Made by a program: the position numbers and the translations under genes
NCBI GenBank assembly: GCA_010356995.1
Contig: ML996692.1
Coordinates: 1-64,000 of the forward strand
Source of the DNA: Trichodelitschia bisporula
Lineage: Eukaryota; Ascomycota; Dothideomycetes; Phaeotrichales; Phaeotrichaceae
Length of the DNA: 64,000 nucleotides
Direction of reading: 5' to 3'
The notes under the pieces: model-generated
What the model was told of the DNA's origin: nothing
Databases searched by the model: none
What the model saw: the letters and a program-made list of their open reading frames with translations, nothing else
In this document: piece after piece, positions 32,384 to 43,711 of the stretch
Position numbering within the stretch: the first letter of the stretch is position 1
Layout: each line of letters opens with the position of its first letter

Positions 32384-34536
32384 CTACCGCCTCATGCTGC
32401 GCACAAAGTCGTCCGTCGCATCGTTCCCAATCCCGTGCCATCCATTCGTGCCTCCCGTCGCGCTCTGCTCCTTCTGCGCTGACTGCACCTTGGCCTGCAG
32501 CTCCGATGTGCCCATGTCGATGACTTGCAGCTGCTGCAGATGAGAGTTGAGGACGCGCACCACCTGCGAGAGCTGTGAAGATTAGCATAAGCAGTAAATG
32601 AGTGAGATGCGCATACCGGATCGTCAGGGCCGCCCGACTTGCTCAGTGACGCGTTGACGTTGTTGATCTCCTCAACGACGTCCGCCAGGTCCTTGTTGAG
32701 CCCCTCGAGACGCTCCGCGAGGCGCTCCGCCGTCTTGTACGTACGCTCACGATCGAGGTCGATACCCGAGACGCCCTCGCCACTCAAGCCCTCGCGCTGC
32801 ACCATGTCGTCAACCTCCTTTTCATACCGGTCGAGCCACTGCTCCAGCTCATCCTGCATGCCCTCAACACTACTGAGCTGACGCTCGACCTCGGCCGCCT
32901 CGCGCTCAGCGTTGAACGTTTTGGTGTACAGCTTGCTTGTCTTGTCCGCGTTCTCGACGAGCACGCGGTCCCATGCAGAGACGATCTCGGCCTGCTTCTG
33001 GAACTCTTTCTGGTGCTTCGAGAGGTCCGAGGCCCAGCGCGTGAGGATTTCGTCCATCGACTTGTTCTTGAGACGCGACGCCGCAGGCGGAGCCGGACCT
33101 TGAATAGAGGAATTGAGATTGGTAGCGGCCACGGCGTTCGGCGCGGAGGTAGTGGGAGCAGTTGTGGCTGCAGTGGTTGTCGTGGGTTTGGGACCAAACA
33201 GGCCGCCGGCATTGGCCGTAGGGGCGGCAGGAGCGGCTGTAGAAGCAGCCGAAGTGGTGTTCGCGGGTGCCGTGGTGGTGGCCGTAGTGGTCGCAGCAGG
33301 CTGGGATGCGCTGCTCGCAGGTTGAGAAGTGGCACTGAAGAGGGAAGCAGCCGGCTTCGGGGCGGTTTGGCCAAGCATCGAAAACCCAGAAGACGCCGTG
33401 GTAGTGGCGGGAGCCGTTGATTCAGCCGGCTTGGACGCCGCAGCGCCCCCAAAAAGCGGCCTAGAAGCAGACTGGGACGTGGTGGCAGCGGCGCTGAACA
33501 TGTTGGCACCAGCTGTCGTGACGGGGGCCTGCGATGTCTGGGCCGCCGAGGTCGCCTCGGTCTGAGTTGGCTTCGCAAACAGCGACGGCTGTGAACCAGC
33601 GCCGCCAAACATGGCTGGCGCTGAAGGCGGCTGGGTCTGCGCGGCCTGCGAAGCCTGGGTGGCGGCCGGCTGCGAAGTAGCAGGCTGACCCTGCATCTGG
33701 CCGAAGAGAGACTGTGAAGCTGGAGCCGATATAGCTGGCTGGCCCTGTGTCTGGCCGAAGAGAGGCTTCGCGCCGAAGATGCCCCCGGCTGCAGAAGCCG
33801 GCGTGCTACTCTGCTGTGTGCCCGAATTCTGGCCACCGAACATGCCGGCCGGTGCGGGAGTCGTTGACGTGGTGTCCGACTTCGCACCAAAGAGATTGTT
33901 CGCAGGTGCAGCCGTCGAATTCCCAGCAGGCGTCCCGAAAATACCTGTGGTAGCCGGCGCGCTCTGTGGCTGTCCCTGAGTTGTGCCAGATTGTGCCGGA
34001 TCCGATGGCTTCGTGCCGAAAATCCCAGCGGACTGAGTACCGCTCGGAGGAGGCGCAGCGGGCGTGGTCGAGCCGAATTGGAAGGCAGGTTTCGCAGGAG
34101 TCGTGGCTCCCGACTTGTCTTGCCCGGCTCCACCGAACAAGCCCGACGAACCGGATCCAGTGTTCTGACCGAAGAGCGACGGAGTGGGCAGCTTCAGTGT
34201 CTTATCGTTCTCACCCGCTGTTTGCCCCGGGAACCCGAACGACGGCTTTGCACCAGTTCCCGAGAGAGGAGCCTTCTGCTCGCCAAATGCACTGCCGGCG
34301 TTGCCGAAGAGAGACGCCTTCTGTTCGCCGCCAGTCGCGGGCGCGCCAAAGGGGCTCGCCGGCTTGTTGGTCATGTCAAAGAGACCGCTCGTGGAAGGCT
34401 TCACGGTGCTGAACAGACCGCCTGAAGGAGCCTGCGAAGACCCACCGAAAGCTGTGCCGAAGGGGCTGGAAGCTGCAGGCGCGCCGGACGTGGAAGCTCC
34501 TGAGGACGCCGGTGTCTGGCCGAAGTTGAATGACAT
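32384..34536 (-). CDS. NSP1: FG nucleoporin NSP1 (Nup62 type)
   Basis: Central-channel nucleoporin; its FG repeats form the permeability barrier and its C-terminus assembles with Nup49/Nup57. 702 residues with one 44-nt intron (32616-32573). The start is MSFNFGQTPA at 34536; an upstream in-frame ATG at 34707 would add untypical sequence. Residues 1 to about 500 hold many FG-type repeats (LFG, FGAKP, MFGG, IFGT, LFGQ) in Thr/Ala/Pro/Gln-rich spacers. The Nsp1_C coiled-coil domain begins near SRLKNKSMDEILTRWASDL and runs to the end, including EAAEVERQLSSVEGMQDELE and LNSHLQQLQVIDMG. Architecture and length fit the family. Confidence 0.95.
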
Positions 34537-35044
34537 GCTGGACGCGAGGCGCGTACGCTGCGCAGCGTGTTGTAGACTAGCAAGGGGCGGCGAGTTAAGG
34601 GAGGGGATGGAGGAATTGCTGAGCGCACCGGAATGATGGGTTTGCGTGTAGGGGCGTTGCTCTGCGCGATCTTGATGTGTGGATGTCGAGTGCGCGAGGA
34701 ATGTCACTCAACAACGAGCTGGTTGGTGTTTTCTGAGCGACGCGCAGGGGTCAGGCTCCAGACTCGCGGATCATCCATCTCCCGGCCTTGGCATTGGCGG
34801 TCTGGGGGTTGCGGCCCGTGCGCTTTCATCGATCGATGGGGGGCATCACGAAACTCCTTGCACTGCCACCTTTGCTCTCATCCTAAAACTTACCCTTTCA
34901 GCTTTCTTTCTTCGGCTGTACCACTACTACGGGCAACTTGTCTGTTCCACTTGAATTTTGACGTCTATCGCAGCTCCTATCCCCTTGATCCGACACCCGA
35001 ACATCAGATTCCCACCCCCCCCCCGTACCCCGCAGCAGACCGCC
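34537..35044. promoter_or_regulatory. divergent promoter region, NSP1 / 35-kb gene pair
   Basis: 508 bp between divergent starts. Pyrimidine-rich stretches precede the plus-strand start, including a C-run at about 35,013-35,020. No specific site was recognised. Confidence 0.4.
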
Positions 35045-35605
35045 ATGGTCGACGAGCTGCAGCCTCCTCGCAAGAGCGTCGAGCTTGAGGATCCCGGTGC
35101 TCACGAACTCGGTTAGCCGGCATACCATCGTGAGATCCAAAGTTCACTAACTTCCGCAGCCTCTTCCGACGAGAGTGAGCACTTCACCGACGCCTCCGAA
35201 GGCAACAAGGGCCCTGACCGCTCCAAGGCGCCGTCCCCGATTCCCATAACGCGTGTCGAACGGATTGACGACGCTCCGTCATACGGCGAAATCCCTGGTA
35301 CGGCCGCCTACAAGATGCGCGAGCAGGACGCTGTTCCAGACGAAATCGAGGTTGTTCCGGACGGTCAGCGCAGCCGTAGTGCCTCGTGGCTGCGGCCCGA
35401 AGACCGCCCCCCCACTCCCGCCACCATCCCCAAGATCGTCGCTGAAAAGGTCGACCCTGAGGAGGCTAGCTACGGCGACGAGCCCGGCACCGCGGCGTAC
35501 GAGCTGCGCAAGGCGGATGCCGTACCCGACGTCGTCGTCAAGGCAGATTCTGAGGCCTCTGGTACGCTGCCCCCCCGTGTGATTAGCGAACCATTGACGG
35601 GGTAG
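35045..35605 (+). CDS. conserved fungal protein with duplicated SYGE/D-PGTAAY motif
   Basis: 170 residues after removal of a 48-nt intron (35112-35159 region). It is acidic and hydrophilic, with no signal peptide or membrane helix. A motif occurs twice: PSYGEIPGTAAYKMREQDAV (about residue 55) and ASYGDEPGTAAYELRKADAV (about residue 120), each followed by PD(E/V)(I/V)(E/V)V. Between them lies a Ser/Arg/Pro-rich linker with RSRSASWLRP. I recall similar SYGEVPGT-type motifs in uncharacterised fungal proteins but know no function. The stop is only 11 nt before the ATG of the next gene on the same strand, so the two may share a transcript or be parts of one gene. Confidence 0.72.
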
Positions 35606-35616
35606 GATCGCCAACC

Positions 35617-36544
35617 ATGTCGATATCTAGATCCCAAGTAAACAACGACGACGAGGAGGAAGGCTTTGGCGACTTTGACGAGTTCGAGGAGGGACAGGAG
35701 ATCGAGGACTTTGGGGAGTTTGATGACTTTCAGGGCAGTACCGAAGCAAATGCAGACGTTTCTGTGAATTCCCCGGGCCCGCCCCCCATTCGCCTTGTAA
35801 GCCCGCGCATGTGCTACCCGTAAGTGCTAACGCGCCAAGCCCAACCTCGATTTCAGCGAGATACGCACCCTTGAGGACATTAGAGCTGCGTGTGCGCCCT
35901 ACCTCGAAAACCTTTTTCCCCAGGCCGTTCCCCCATCGGACGGGCCGCAGCCGTCGCCACAGATATTCCTATCAGACCGCAGCCACTCCCTCTACACGCA
36001 GCTGCTCGCACCGCCACCCCTCGCGCCGCCCAATTGGCTGCGATCACGCATACGGCGCCTCTTCCTCGTGTCACTCGGAGTGCCCGTCGATTTGGACGAG
36101 ATTCTGCCGGCGAGCAAGCAGAAGAAGCTGGTGCTGCCGTCGACTCACCTCGCCACCGAAGGCCGCTCGCCCCGCGCATCGTCCGACGAGCGCCCAACCG
36201 ACAGCGTAGCCCGACTGCGCAGCGAGGCCAACGACTCAAGCGCCAGCGTCGACAGCACAGCGGGGAAGCGGCGCACGGGCAAGGGACGACGCGACGAAGC
36301 CGTGACTCCAGAGCTCGATTTTGGCGAAGCAGCGCGCGTTGGCGACACGACGGTCGCCCGGCTCGACGGCATGAGCGACGAGGAGCTGCGTGAGCACGTT
36401 GGCCGACTCAACGAGCTCGTGGAGAAGGCCCAGCAAGTGCTTAGGTTCTGGGAGGGACGGTGCGAGGGCGCAGTCAAGGAGAAAGAGGCATTTGAAGGCG
36501 TGATTGAGAATCTCGTCAAACACGCCCGGAAGGTGAGGAAGTGA
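35617..36544 (+). CDS. acidic clathrin/AP-1 accessory-like protein (Laa2-like)
   Basis: 294 residues with one 43-nt intron (after PPPIRL). The N-terminus carries acidic Phe motifs, EGFGDFDEFEEGQ and DFGEFDDFQG. Motifs of this kind bind gamma-ear domains of AP-1/GGA adaptors. A conserved fungal segment follows: YTQLLAPPPLAPPNWLRSRI and RRLFLVSLGVPVDLDEILP. The C-terminal about 60 residues form a predicted coiled coil (MSDEELREHVGRLNELVEKA). The layout resembles yeast Laa2 and other small clathrin-adaptor accessory proteins; that assignment is by pattern and not certain. It begins 11 nt after the preceding gene in a different frame. Confidence 0.6.
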
Positions 36545-36734
36545 GGGGTTTGATGCGATGTCGTGGGAGCACATTTTTCGGGAATAGATCGGGAGCACTA
36601 AATGGGGTCTTGGGCGATCAGCGCGGAGTTGCGACGCGGGCGGAGTGCACTCCGCCCCTCACATGGGAGCAAGCAACCCTTGCATTAAAAGCATCAATTC
36701 CGTCATCAAAAAGCAGCGAGCTCAAGAGAGCATG

Positions 36735-36752
36735 CCGCGTTTCGAAACGCGG
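36735..36752. repeat. 18-bp perfect palindrome
   Basis: CCGCGTTTCGAAACGCGG reads the same on both strands and lies about 190 bp after the stop of the Laa2-like gene. It could be a 3'-end hairpin or a protein-binding dyad. Confidence 0.6.
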
Positions 36753-38610
36753 GGCGCGAGGCTCTTCGCGGTGGTGTTTTGCGTCTGTTCTACAGTACTA
36801 GACTAGAATTCACCCCGTCGCCTCGATGACCAACAACCACACTTCCGTATCCGTTCGTGCGCAACCACACCTGGTGTTTAAACTGTGACGAACCCCCGTT
36901 GCGACCTGCGTTGTCAAAGCCCTCTGCGAGGCACAACAGCGGTCATCGATATTTAAGGGTGTCCACGAAGTTTAGAATGTCCGGCTAAGGATCTGAATAA
37001 AGATGTGATCGCTCAGCGGTCTTTGCTCGCAGCCTTGCCGTCGATGGCGATATGAAACCGGCGCGTGGCTTTCATCGGCGAGCTGTGACCAATGGGCTGG
37101 GTTCAAGGATCAGCCGGGGGATGGGAATCGTCGATGGGACAGATTGTCGAGCAATGGGATTTGCACGGGTTTTCGGCTGTACGCCTCTCGGCCGTTTTCA
37201 TTTATTATGCAGCACGGAAAGCGGGCTGGCGGGTGTTACGCGTACCGTGCAGTGTGTGGCACGGGCGTTTTGGTTCGCCGGGCATTACGGAGTATTCCCC
37301 GGTGTTGCAATCATCGGAGCTCATCGGATGAAGTCGAGATGAAGTCTACGGGGCAAAATTCACGATATCGGGTGGGGTGAATTGCGCAACCTGCGAGATA
37401 GCCCGTGATATCTGGCAGACCGAAAGAGCAGTGATCGGCACAGGCGCCAGGCCTCGACCGGAAACCGCATACCGGCACACCCTTCCCTCTGGGCGTCTGC
37501 CGCAGGCTCAGGCGGGAAAGTCAAGGTGGCGATCGCGGGCCGGGCAGGGCGAGAGCGTGACCTAGGCCGGGGACAGTGAAGGGGGCCGCTGGAGAAGCGA
37601 GTTGAGTGGTCCGTTGGGGAGGCAAAGGACGTGCTAGGAACGCGAACGAAGGTAGTGAGGAATCGGGGGATGCCATCACAGTCTTCAAGAGTACGGTAAC
37701 CGCTCTAGATTTTTTTTACTCCATAGGGGAATATCTTTCTCCTCACTCTTTCACTTCTCTCCTTTTCATTATTCTGGCTGAGAAAACTCGCGAGCGAAAT
37801 GACGCGCCTTCTTTGGGCGTACTCAACACAGGCTCGTACGCCAAGTTTAATATGATCCGGGCGTTACTCAAGCATGTCTACGGTACGCGCGCGATGACGT
37901 AGGCGGCGTCACCCTTTCCCTTTTCCTCCGCTGCCTCGGGTCAAGGAGAGACGTGAGTGGCTGCGGGAAGAAGAAAGGCGGGTTTGCGGTGGGGAATGGT
38001 GGGGGGATAAGGAATCTTTTTGGGAGAGCAGTTGAAAGATGATGCTGACTGATTATTGAACTGGCTCTTATTTTGCGCTTCATGTACCGTATGTCAAGTG
38101 CAGTAGAGGGGAAGACGAGGGAGTAGACACTCAGAGAAGCGCAAGAACGAGCACCCTCCTCCAGTCTAGCCTCAATAATAGCCTCAGCAAGCATCTTGCA
38201 AATCTCGACCACACAGCGTACGTACGGGTATACCTGTCAGGCCGTGTTTACCTGCATTGCACACCCTCAAATGTCGCCCCAATCGATGGCAATAATATGC
38301 GTGACTCCTTGACACACTTCATCTGCTCTCACTGGACAGTCCAGAAAACAACCCCAAAAAGCCATCCAATATATCCTTGCTGGGACCCCGAGATGGCTGT
38401 CCTGAGCCGAAGAGATGCATGATCCGAAAGGGATTTTGGAGTCAATCGCCTCCCGCACAGACTCCAACGGGCACACGAACTCGCCTGCAGAACCCCCTCC
38501 TCCCACCGAAAGCTTTGAGGGCCTAGAGTGCTGAATTCCGAGTGCTTGAAGCCTTGATATTGTACAGGAGCGCCGCTTTTCTCACTGTGTCTGTCTGTAG
38601 CTGCACCTCT

Positions 38611-38638
38611 CCCCCCCCCCCCCCCCCCCCCCCCCCCC
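38611..38638 (+). repeat. homopolymer run of 28 C
   Basis: An uninterrupted C run inside the C/T-rich upstream region of NIK1. Length polymorphism or sequencing error is likely at such a run. Confidence 0.9.
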
Positions 38639-39495
38639 ACAAACCCAAGACATCCCTTCCCAGGCTCGCATCCCATCTCCCCGTGCCCCCAATCCTACCA
38701 CCCAAACACAGTCCGAATCTCATCCTCTTCCATCGCCATCTTACACGTTGGCAGCATCCAAGCCCTCCTCCTGAACCCTCCATCATCCCTTCGGCTCTAA
38801 CCCCCTCCCCGCTCCGTCCCTCCCTCATCCCTTGCTCGGCTCAAAAGTCCACCTCTCACCTCCCATTCAACCCTCCCACTTCTTGGTTCGGACACTGTCC
38901 TCGAAACGTCCGCCTCCCGATCCCCTCAATACAACCCTTCAACCCCCTCCCCCCTTCTCCCTGGCCACACCCTACCCGTCTACCGCCTACCGCCTCCCCG
39001 CCCTGCGAACATCTACGCATACCGCTTACCGTATAGCGCCCCTTCAAGCCACGCACTAACCTCCCCGCTAGCTCAACCGCAACCCGCTAGCAACCATACC
39101 AAGGCCCCCCCACCTGTCCGCCTTTTGCTTGGGTCTTCTACGCTTCGTTCTCCGCCTTTAGACCAAAATCGTTGTCACTCCTTCTCTGCTCACCCACCTC
39201 CATCAACCACCATACCTAACCTACACCTTGCCCTGCATTTCGAACTTCCTCGCTACGTATCAGAGTATTCCACATTCCACGGCTCGTGGCGATCATTGAC
39301 GCCTTCCGCCTTGGGAGCTGACGGCCCCACGTCGCCCTACGATTTTGCCTCACATCCGCCTTACTACTGAAGCTGCCTTTTCCTCTCTTACCGTTTTCGC
39401 TATCGTGCAGTTCACGCCTTTCTCCGCTCTTTACACTCTAACTGCGCTCTGGTGCAGATGAGCCCTTGAACACAGACGCTCTACATCCCCACACC

Positions 39496-42400
39496 ATGGC
39501 ATTTGCAGTGCCAGAAGACGAGACTTTTCTCGCCCTTGCCGGCCTGCTGTCGACTATTGCAAAGCCGGGACCGGAGAACCACTACAACGCAAACGGCAAT
39601 GGTAACGGCAACGGAACCACCGACAGTCCTACATTCTGTCTTCCTGGCCCCGACACCGAAGGCAAAAAGGCCCTCCACCGCGAGCTGTCGGCACTAATCC
39701 TACGCACCAACCTTCTCGAGCAAAAGGCTGCTAGCGCTGCACAACTTCCCATCACGCCGAACGAGCCATTCCTCCCGCCTAGCTACCCCTCAGACCTCGC
39801 CCGCGATGCCTTTGCCAACAAGACGGCCGTCGTTCCCCGGCGGACGTCGACGGTGCAGCGCGGAACGCACTGGGTCAACAGCTGGCTCGCCGAGGATGCG
39901 TACAACCACGAAGTGCCGACGACGCAACTCACCGAGGAGCAGCTCGGCTACGTCAAGGACCACGTAAACCAGCAGGCCGAGGAAATCAAGTCACAGCGCG
40001 AGAAGATCGAGACGCTGAGCGCGCTGGTCGACCAGCTCAAGAAGATGCAGGACAACACCTTCAACCACGGCCTCGAGGACATCGGAAACCTGAAGCGCGA
40101 GTTTGCGAAGCATCAGCAAGCTAACCTGGCGTTCCAGAAGGCGCTCCGCGAGATTGGCACTATCATCACGGCCGTGGCGAACGGCGATCTCGGCAAGAAG
40201 GTGCTCATCCACGCAAAAGAGCTAGATCCCGAGATTGCCACGTTTAAGAAGACGACCAACAAAATGATTGACCAGCTGCAAGAATTTGCATCCCAGGTGA
40301 CGCTGCTCGCGAAGGAGGTCGGCACAGAGGGCAGGCTCGGCGGTCAGGCCGTGGTGCCCGATGTGCGCGGTATCTGGGCCGAGCTGACGGACAACGGTAG
40401 CATTCACTCTCCACCATTATCTAACCGTACTGATATCCCTAGTCAACCTCATGGCCGAGAACCTCACGAACCAGGTGCGCGAAATTGCCGAAGTCACGAC
40501 TGCTGTCGCACACGGCGATCTCCGCAAGAAGATCGAGCGTCCCGCCAAGGGCGAGATCCTCGAGCTCCAGCAAACGATCAACACCATGGTGGACCAGCTG
40601 CGTTCGTTCGCCACCGAGGTTACGCGAGTCGCGCGGGATGTCGGCACCGAGGGCGTGTTAGGCGGTCAGGCGCAAATCGACGGCGTGCAGGGCATGTGGA
40701 ACGACCTCACGATCAGTGTGAACGCCATGGCCATGAACCTCACGACACAGGTGCGAGATATAGCCGAAGTGACAACCGCCGTCGCCCGCGGCAACCTGGA
40801 CCGTAAAGTGCAAGCCGACTGCAAGGGCGAGATTCTCGAACTCAAGACAACGATCAACTCCATGGTCGACCGGCTGCAGCAGTTTGCGCATGAAGTCACT
40901 AAAATCGCCCGCGAAGTCGGCACCGAAGGAAAACTTGGCGGGCAGGCAACCGTACACGGTGTAGAGGGCACATGGGCTGACCTCACCGACTCGGTGAACT
41001 GTCTGTCCATGAACCTGACCACGCAGGTGCGCGAGATTGCGATGGTGACAACAGCTGTGGCCAACGGCGACTTGACCAAGAAGGTCCAGGCCGACGTTCA
41101 GGGCGAGATTCTGACGCTAAAGAATACCATCAACACCATGGTGGACCGGCTGAACGCCTTTGCATTTGAAGTCAGCAAGGTCGCGCGTGAGGTCGGTACC
41201 GAAGGTATCCTGGGTGGTCAGGCACACGTTGAGCAGGTAGATGGCAAGTGGAAAGACCTGACGGGTGAGTCTCTTTCCTCTGCTTCGGTCTATTTGCAAA
41301 ACTGACTTTCTAGACAACGTCAACACTATGGCTCAGAACCTCACCACGCAGGTGCGCAGTATATCAGATGTCACGCAAGCAATCGCCCGTGGTGACATGA
41401 GCCGCCGCGTCGAGGTGCACGCACGCGGCGAGATTGCCTTGCTCAAAGACACCATCAACGACATGGTGGCCCGGCTTGACGACTGGTCACTTGCCGTCAA
41501 GCGCGTGGCACGAGAGGTGGGAGTCGAGGGCAAGATGGGCGGCCAGGCGGCGGTAGACGGCATCTCTGGGCGCTGGCGCGAGATCACGGTGTCCGTCAAC
41601 ACGATGGCTCAGAACTTGACAGCCCAGGTACGCGCTTTCGGCGAAATCACGACTATGGCCATGGAAGGCAAATTCACGTCGATCCAAGTCGAAGCGTCCG
41701 GCGAGATGGGCGAACTGAAGGGCAAAATCAATAAGATGATCAGCAACCTGCGTGACAGTATCGAGAAGAACACGCAGGCTCGTGAGGCTGCCGAACTCGC
41801 GAACAAGACGAAGAGCGAATTCCTTGCCAACATGAGTCACGAGATCCGTACACCAATGAACGGCATCATCGGCATGACGCAACTGTCGCTCGACACGGAG
41901 CTGTCCAGCTACCAGCGGGAGATGATGACCATTGTGCACAATCTTGCGAACCAGCTGCTCACCATCATCGACGACATTCTCGACATCTCGAAAATTGAGG
42001 CGAACCGCATGGTCATGGAAGAGATTGCCTTCTCTCTGCGTGGCACCGTATTCAACGCTCTCAAGTCGCTGACGACGCGTGCTAATGACCGCAACCTGAA
42101 CCTGGCGTACCAGGTCGACCAATGGGTGCCGGACTATGTCGTCGGTGACTCGTTCCGCCTTCGCCAGATCATTTTGAACCTGGTCGGCAACGCCATCAAG
42201 TTTACGGAGCATGGCGAGGTCAAGGTGCGCATCGGCATGATCGATGATGCCAAGTGCAGACCAGACGAGTACATGATCAAGCTGTCCGTCTCAGACACGG
42301 GCATCGGCATCAAGGCCGAGAAGCTTAACCTCATTTTCGACACCTTCCAACAGGCGGATGGGTCGATGACGCGGCGTTTCGGCGGCACCGGTCTAGGACT

Positions 42401-43711
42401 GTCCATCTCGCGGCGGCTCGTCAATCTCATGGGCGGCGAGATGTGGGTAGAGTCGGAGTACGGCGTCGGCAGCACCTTCCACTTCACATGTAAAGTGCGG
42501 CGTGCGGATCCGGACCTCAGCGCTATCGTGCCACAACTGGCGCCCTACAAGAGTCGGCCGGTGCTGTTCATTGACCGTGGGCGCACGAACTGCAGCGACG
42601 AGATCGTGTCGCACCTCAAGGCTTTGGACCTGTTGCCTCACGTCATCAAACCTGATGAACCGATCCCGATGCCGGAAGCGGGGCAGCGCCAGGCGTACGA
42701 CTGCATCATCGTTGACTGCAACGAGACGGCGCAACGGCTGCGCGACTACGAAAAGTTCAAGTACACGCCGCTCGTCATGATGACGCCCAACATCACGGTC
42801 AGCTTCAAGAATGCGCTCGAGGACGGCATTTCGAGCTACATGACGACGCCATGCCTCGCCATCGACCTGGGTAACGCCATGATCCCCGCCCTCGAGGGTC
42901 GCGCCGCGCCCGTGGTGTCCAAGAACAGCAAATCGCTGAATATTCTGCTCGTCGAGGACAACGCAGTTAACCAGCGCTTTGCGGTCAAGATCCTCGAGAA
43001 GTACCACCACAAGGTGACGGTTGCTAACAACGGTCTTGAAGCACTTGAGGCGATCAAGCAGCGCCGATTTGATGTCATTCTTATGGACGTGCAGATGCCC
43101 GTTATGGGTGGGTTCGAGGCCACTGGCAAGATCCGCGAATGGGAACGCGAGAACGGACTGCCGCGGTCGCCAGTCATCGCTCTGACGGCGCACGCGATGG
43201 TGGGAGACCGTGAGAAGTGTCTGCGGGCACAGATGGACGTGAGTTTCATCCCCTTCGTCTTTCACCTTCATATTTTTTTATCAACCACTAACACGTCCCA
43301 CAGGAATACCTCTCCAAGCCCCTCAAGCAGAATCAACTTATCCAAACCATCCTCAAATGCGCCACGCTGGGCGGCGCGCTCCTTGAGCAACAGCAGTATG
43401 AGGGTCGGGCTTCGAGTACCGAAACTGCTGACGCGCCGCTAGGGCCTAACCTAGTGGCTGGGAGCACCAGCAGCGGGGGCGGCGGGTCGGCATTGGGGTC
43501 GGATGGGGGTAGCCTCGGGGCGGACGGGTCGGGAGCGGATTCACCACACCGGCCGTCGCTCGAGATGCGCGCGCAGACGGAGATGACGCGCGCGGACTCT
43601 CCCTCTTTCCTCACTGCTGATCAGACGGATCCTATGAAGGTCAGTGTGACGATTTTGATGTCCAGGCTTGTCGGATGCTGACGGGCCGTAGTTGTTGCTT
43701 AGAGCGCATAG
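39496..43711 (+). CDS. NIK1: group III hybrid histidine kinase (Nik1/Os-1)
   Basis: Osmosensing hybrid kinase upstream of the Hog1 pathway through Ypd1 and Ssk1, and the target pathway of phenylpyrrole/dicarboximide fungicides. 1330 residues, introns of 46, 49, 65 and 63 nt. A Gly/Asn-rich N-terminal region precedes at least six HAMP units between about residues 200 and 690 (repeating VAxGDLxKKV, EVGTEGxLGGQA and VNxMAxNLTxQVR). The H-box is [15 protein letters not shown] (phospho-His), followed by N-box [16 protein letters not shown] and GGTGLGLS. The receiver domain is [20 protein letters not shown] with phospho-Asp in [13 protein letters not shown]. The tail is Ser/Gly-rich. The last intron (donor at 43640) leaves a final MKSA; without it the protein would end a few codons later at 43681. 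Confidence 0.96.

Larger units (their letters stand above)
36545..39495. other. gene-free interval and NIK1 leader
   Basis: 2.95 kb without a recognisable gene. A perfect 18-bp palindrome lies at 36735-36752. From about 38,580 to 39,495 the plus strand is strongly C/T-rich, which fits the promoter and long 5' leader of NIK1; a run of 28 C lies at 38611-38638. Proline/serine-rich frames in this part are composition artefacts. Confidence 0.5.

Noticed and set aside
32784-34133. 449-codon frame antiparallel-shadowing NSP1
   Set aside because: It is a shifted frame over the FG repeats; NSP1 in the other frame explains the region fully.
35577-35605. Calling the 35-kb gene pair as one fused gene
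   Set aside because: The 29-nt intron needed is shorter than every well-supported intron here; two genes are kept in the annotation and the fusion is listed only as a finding.
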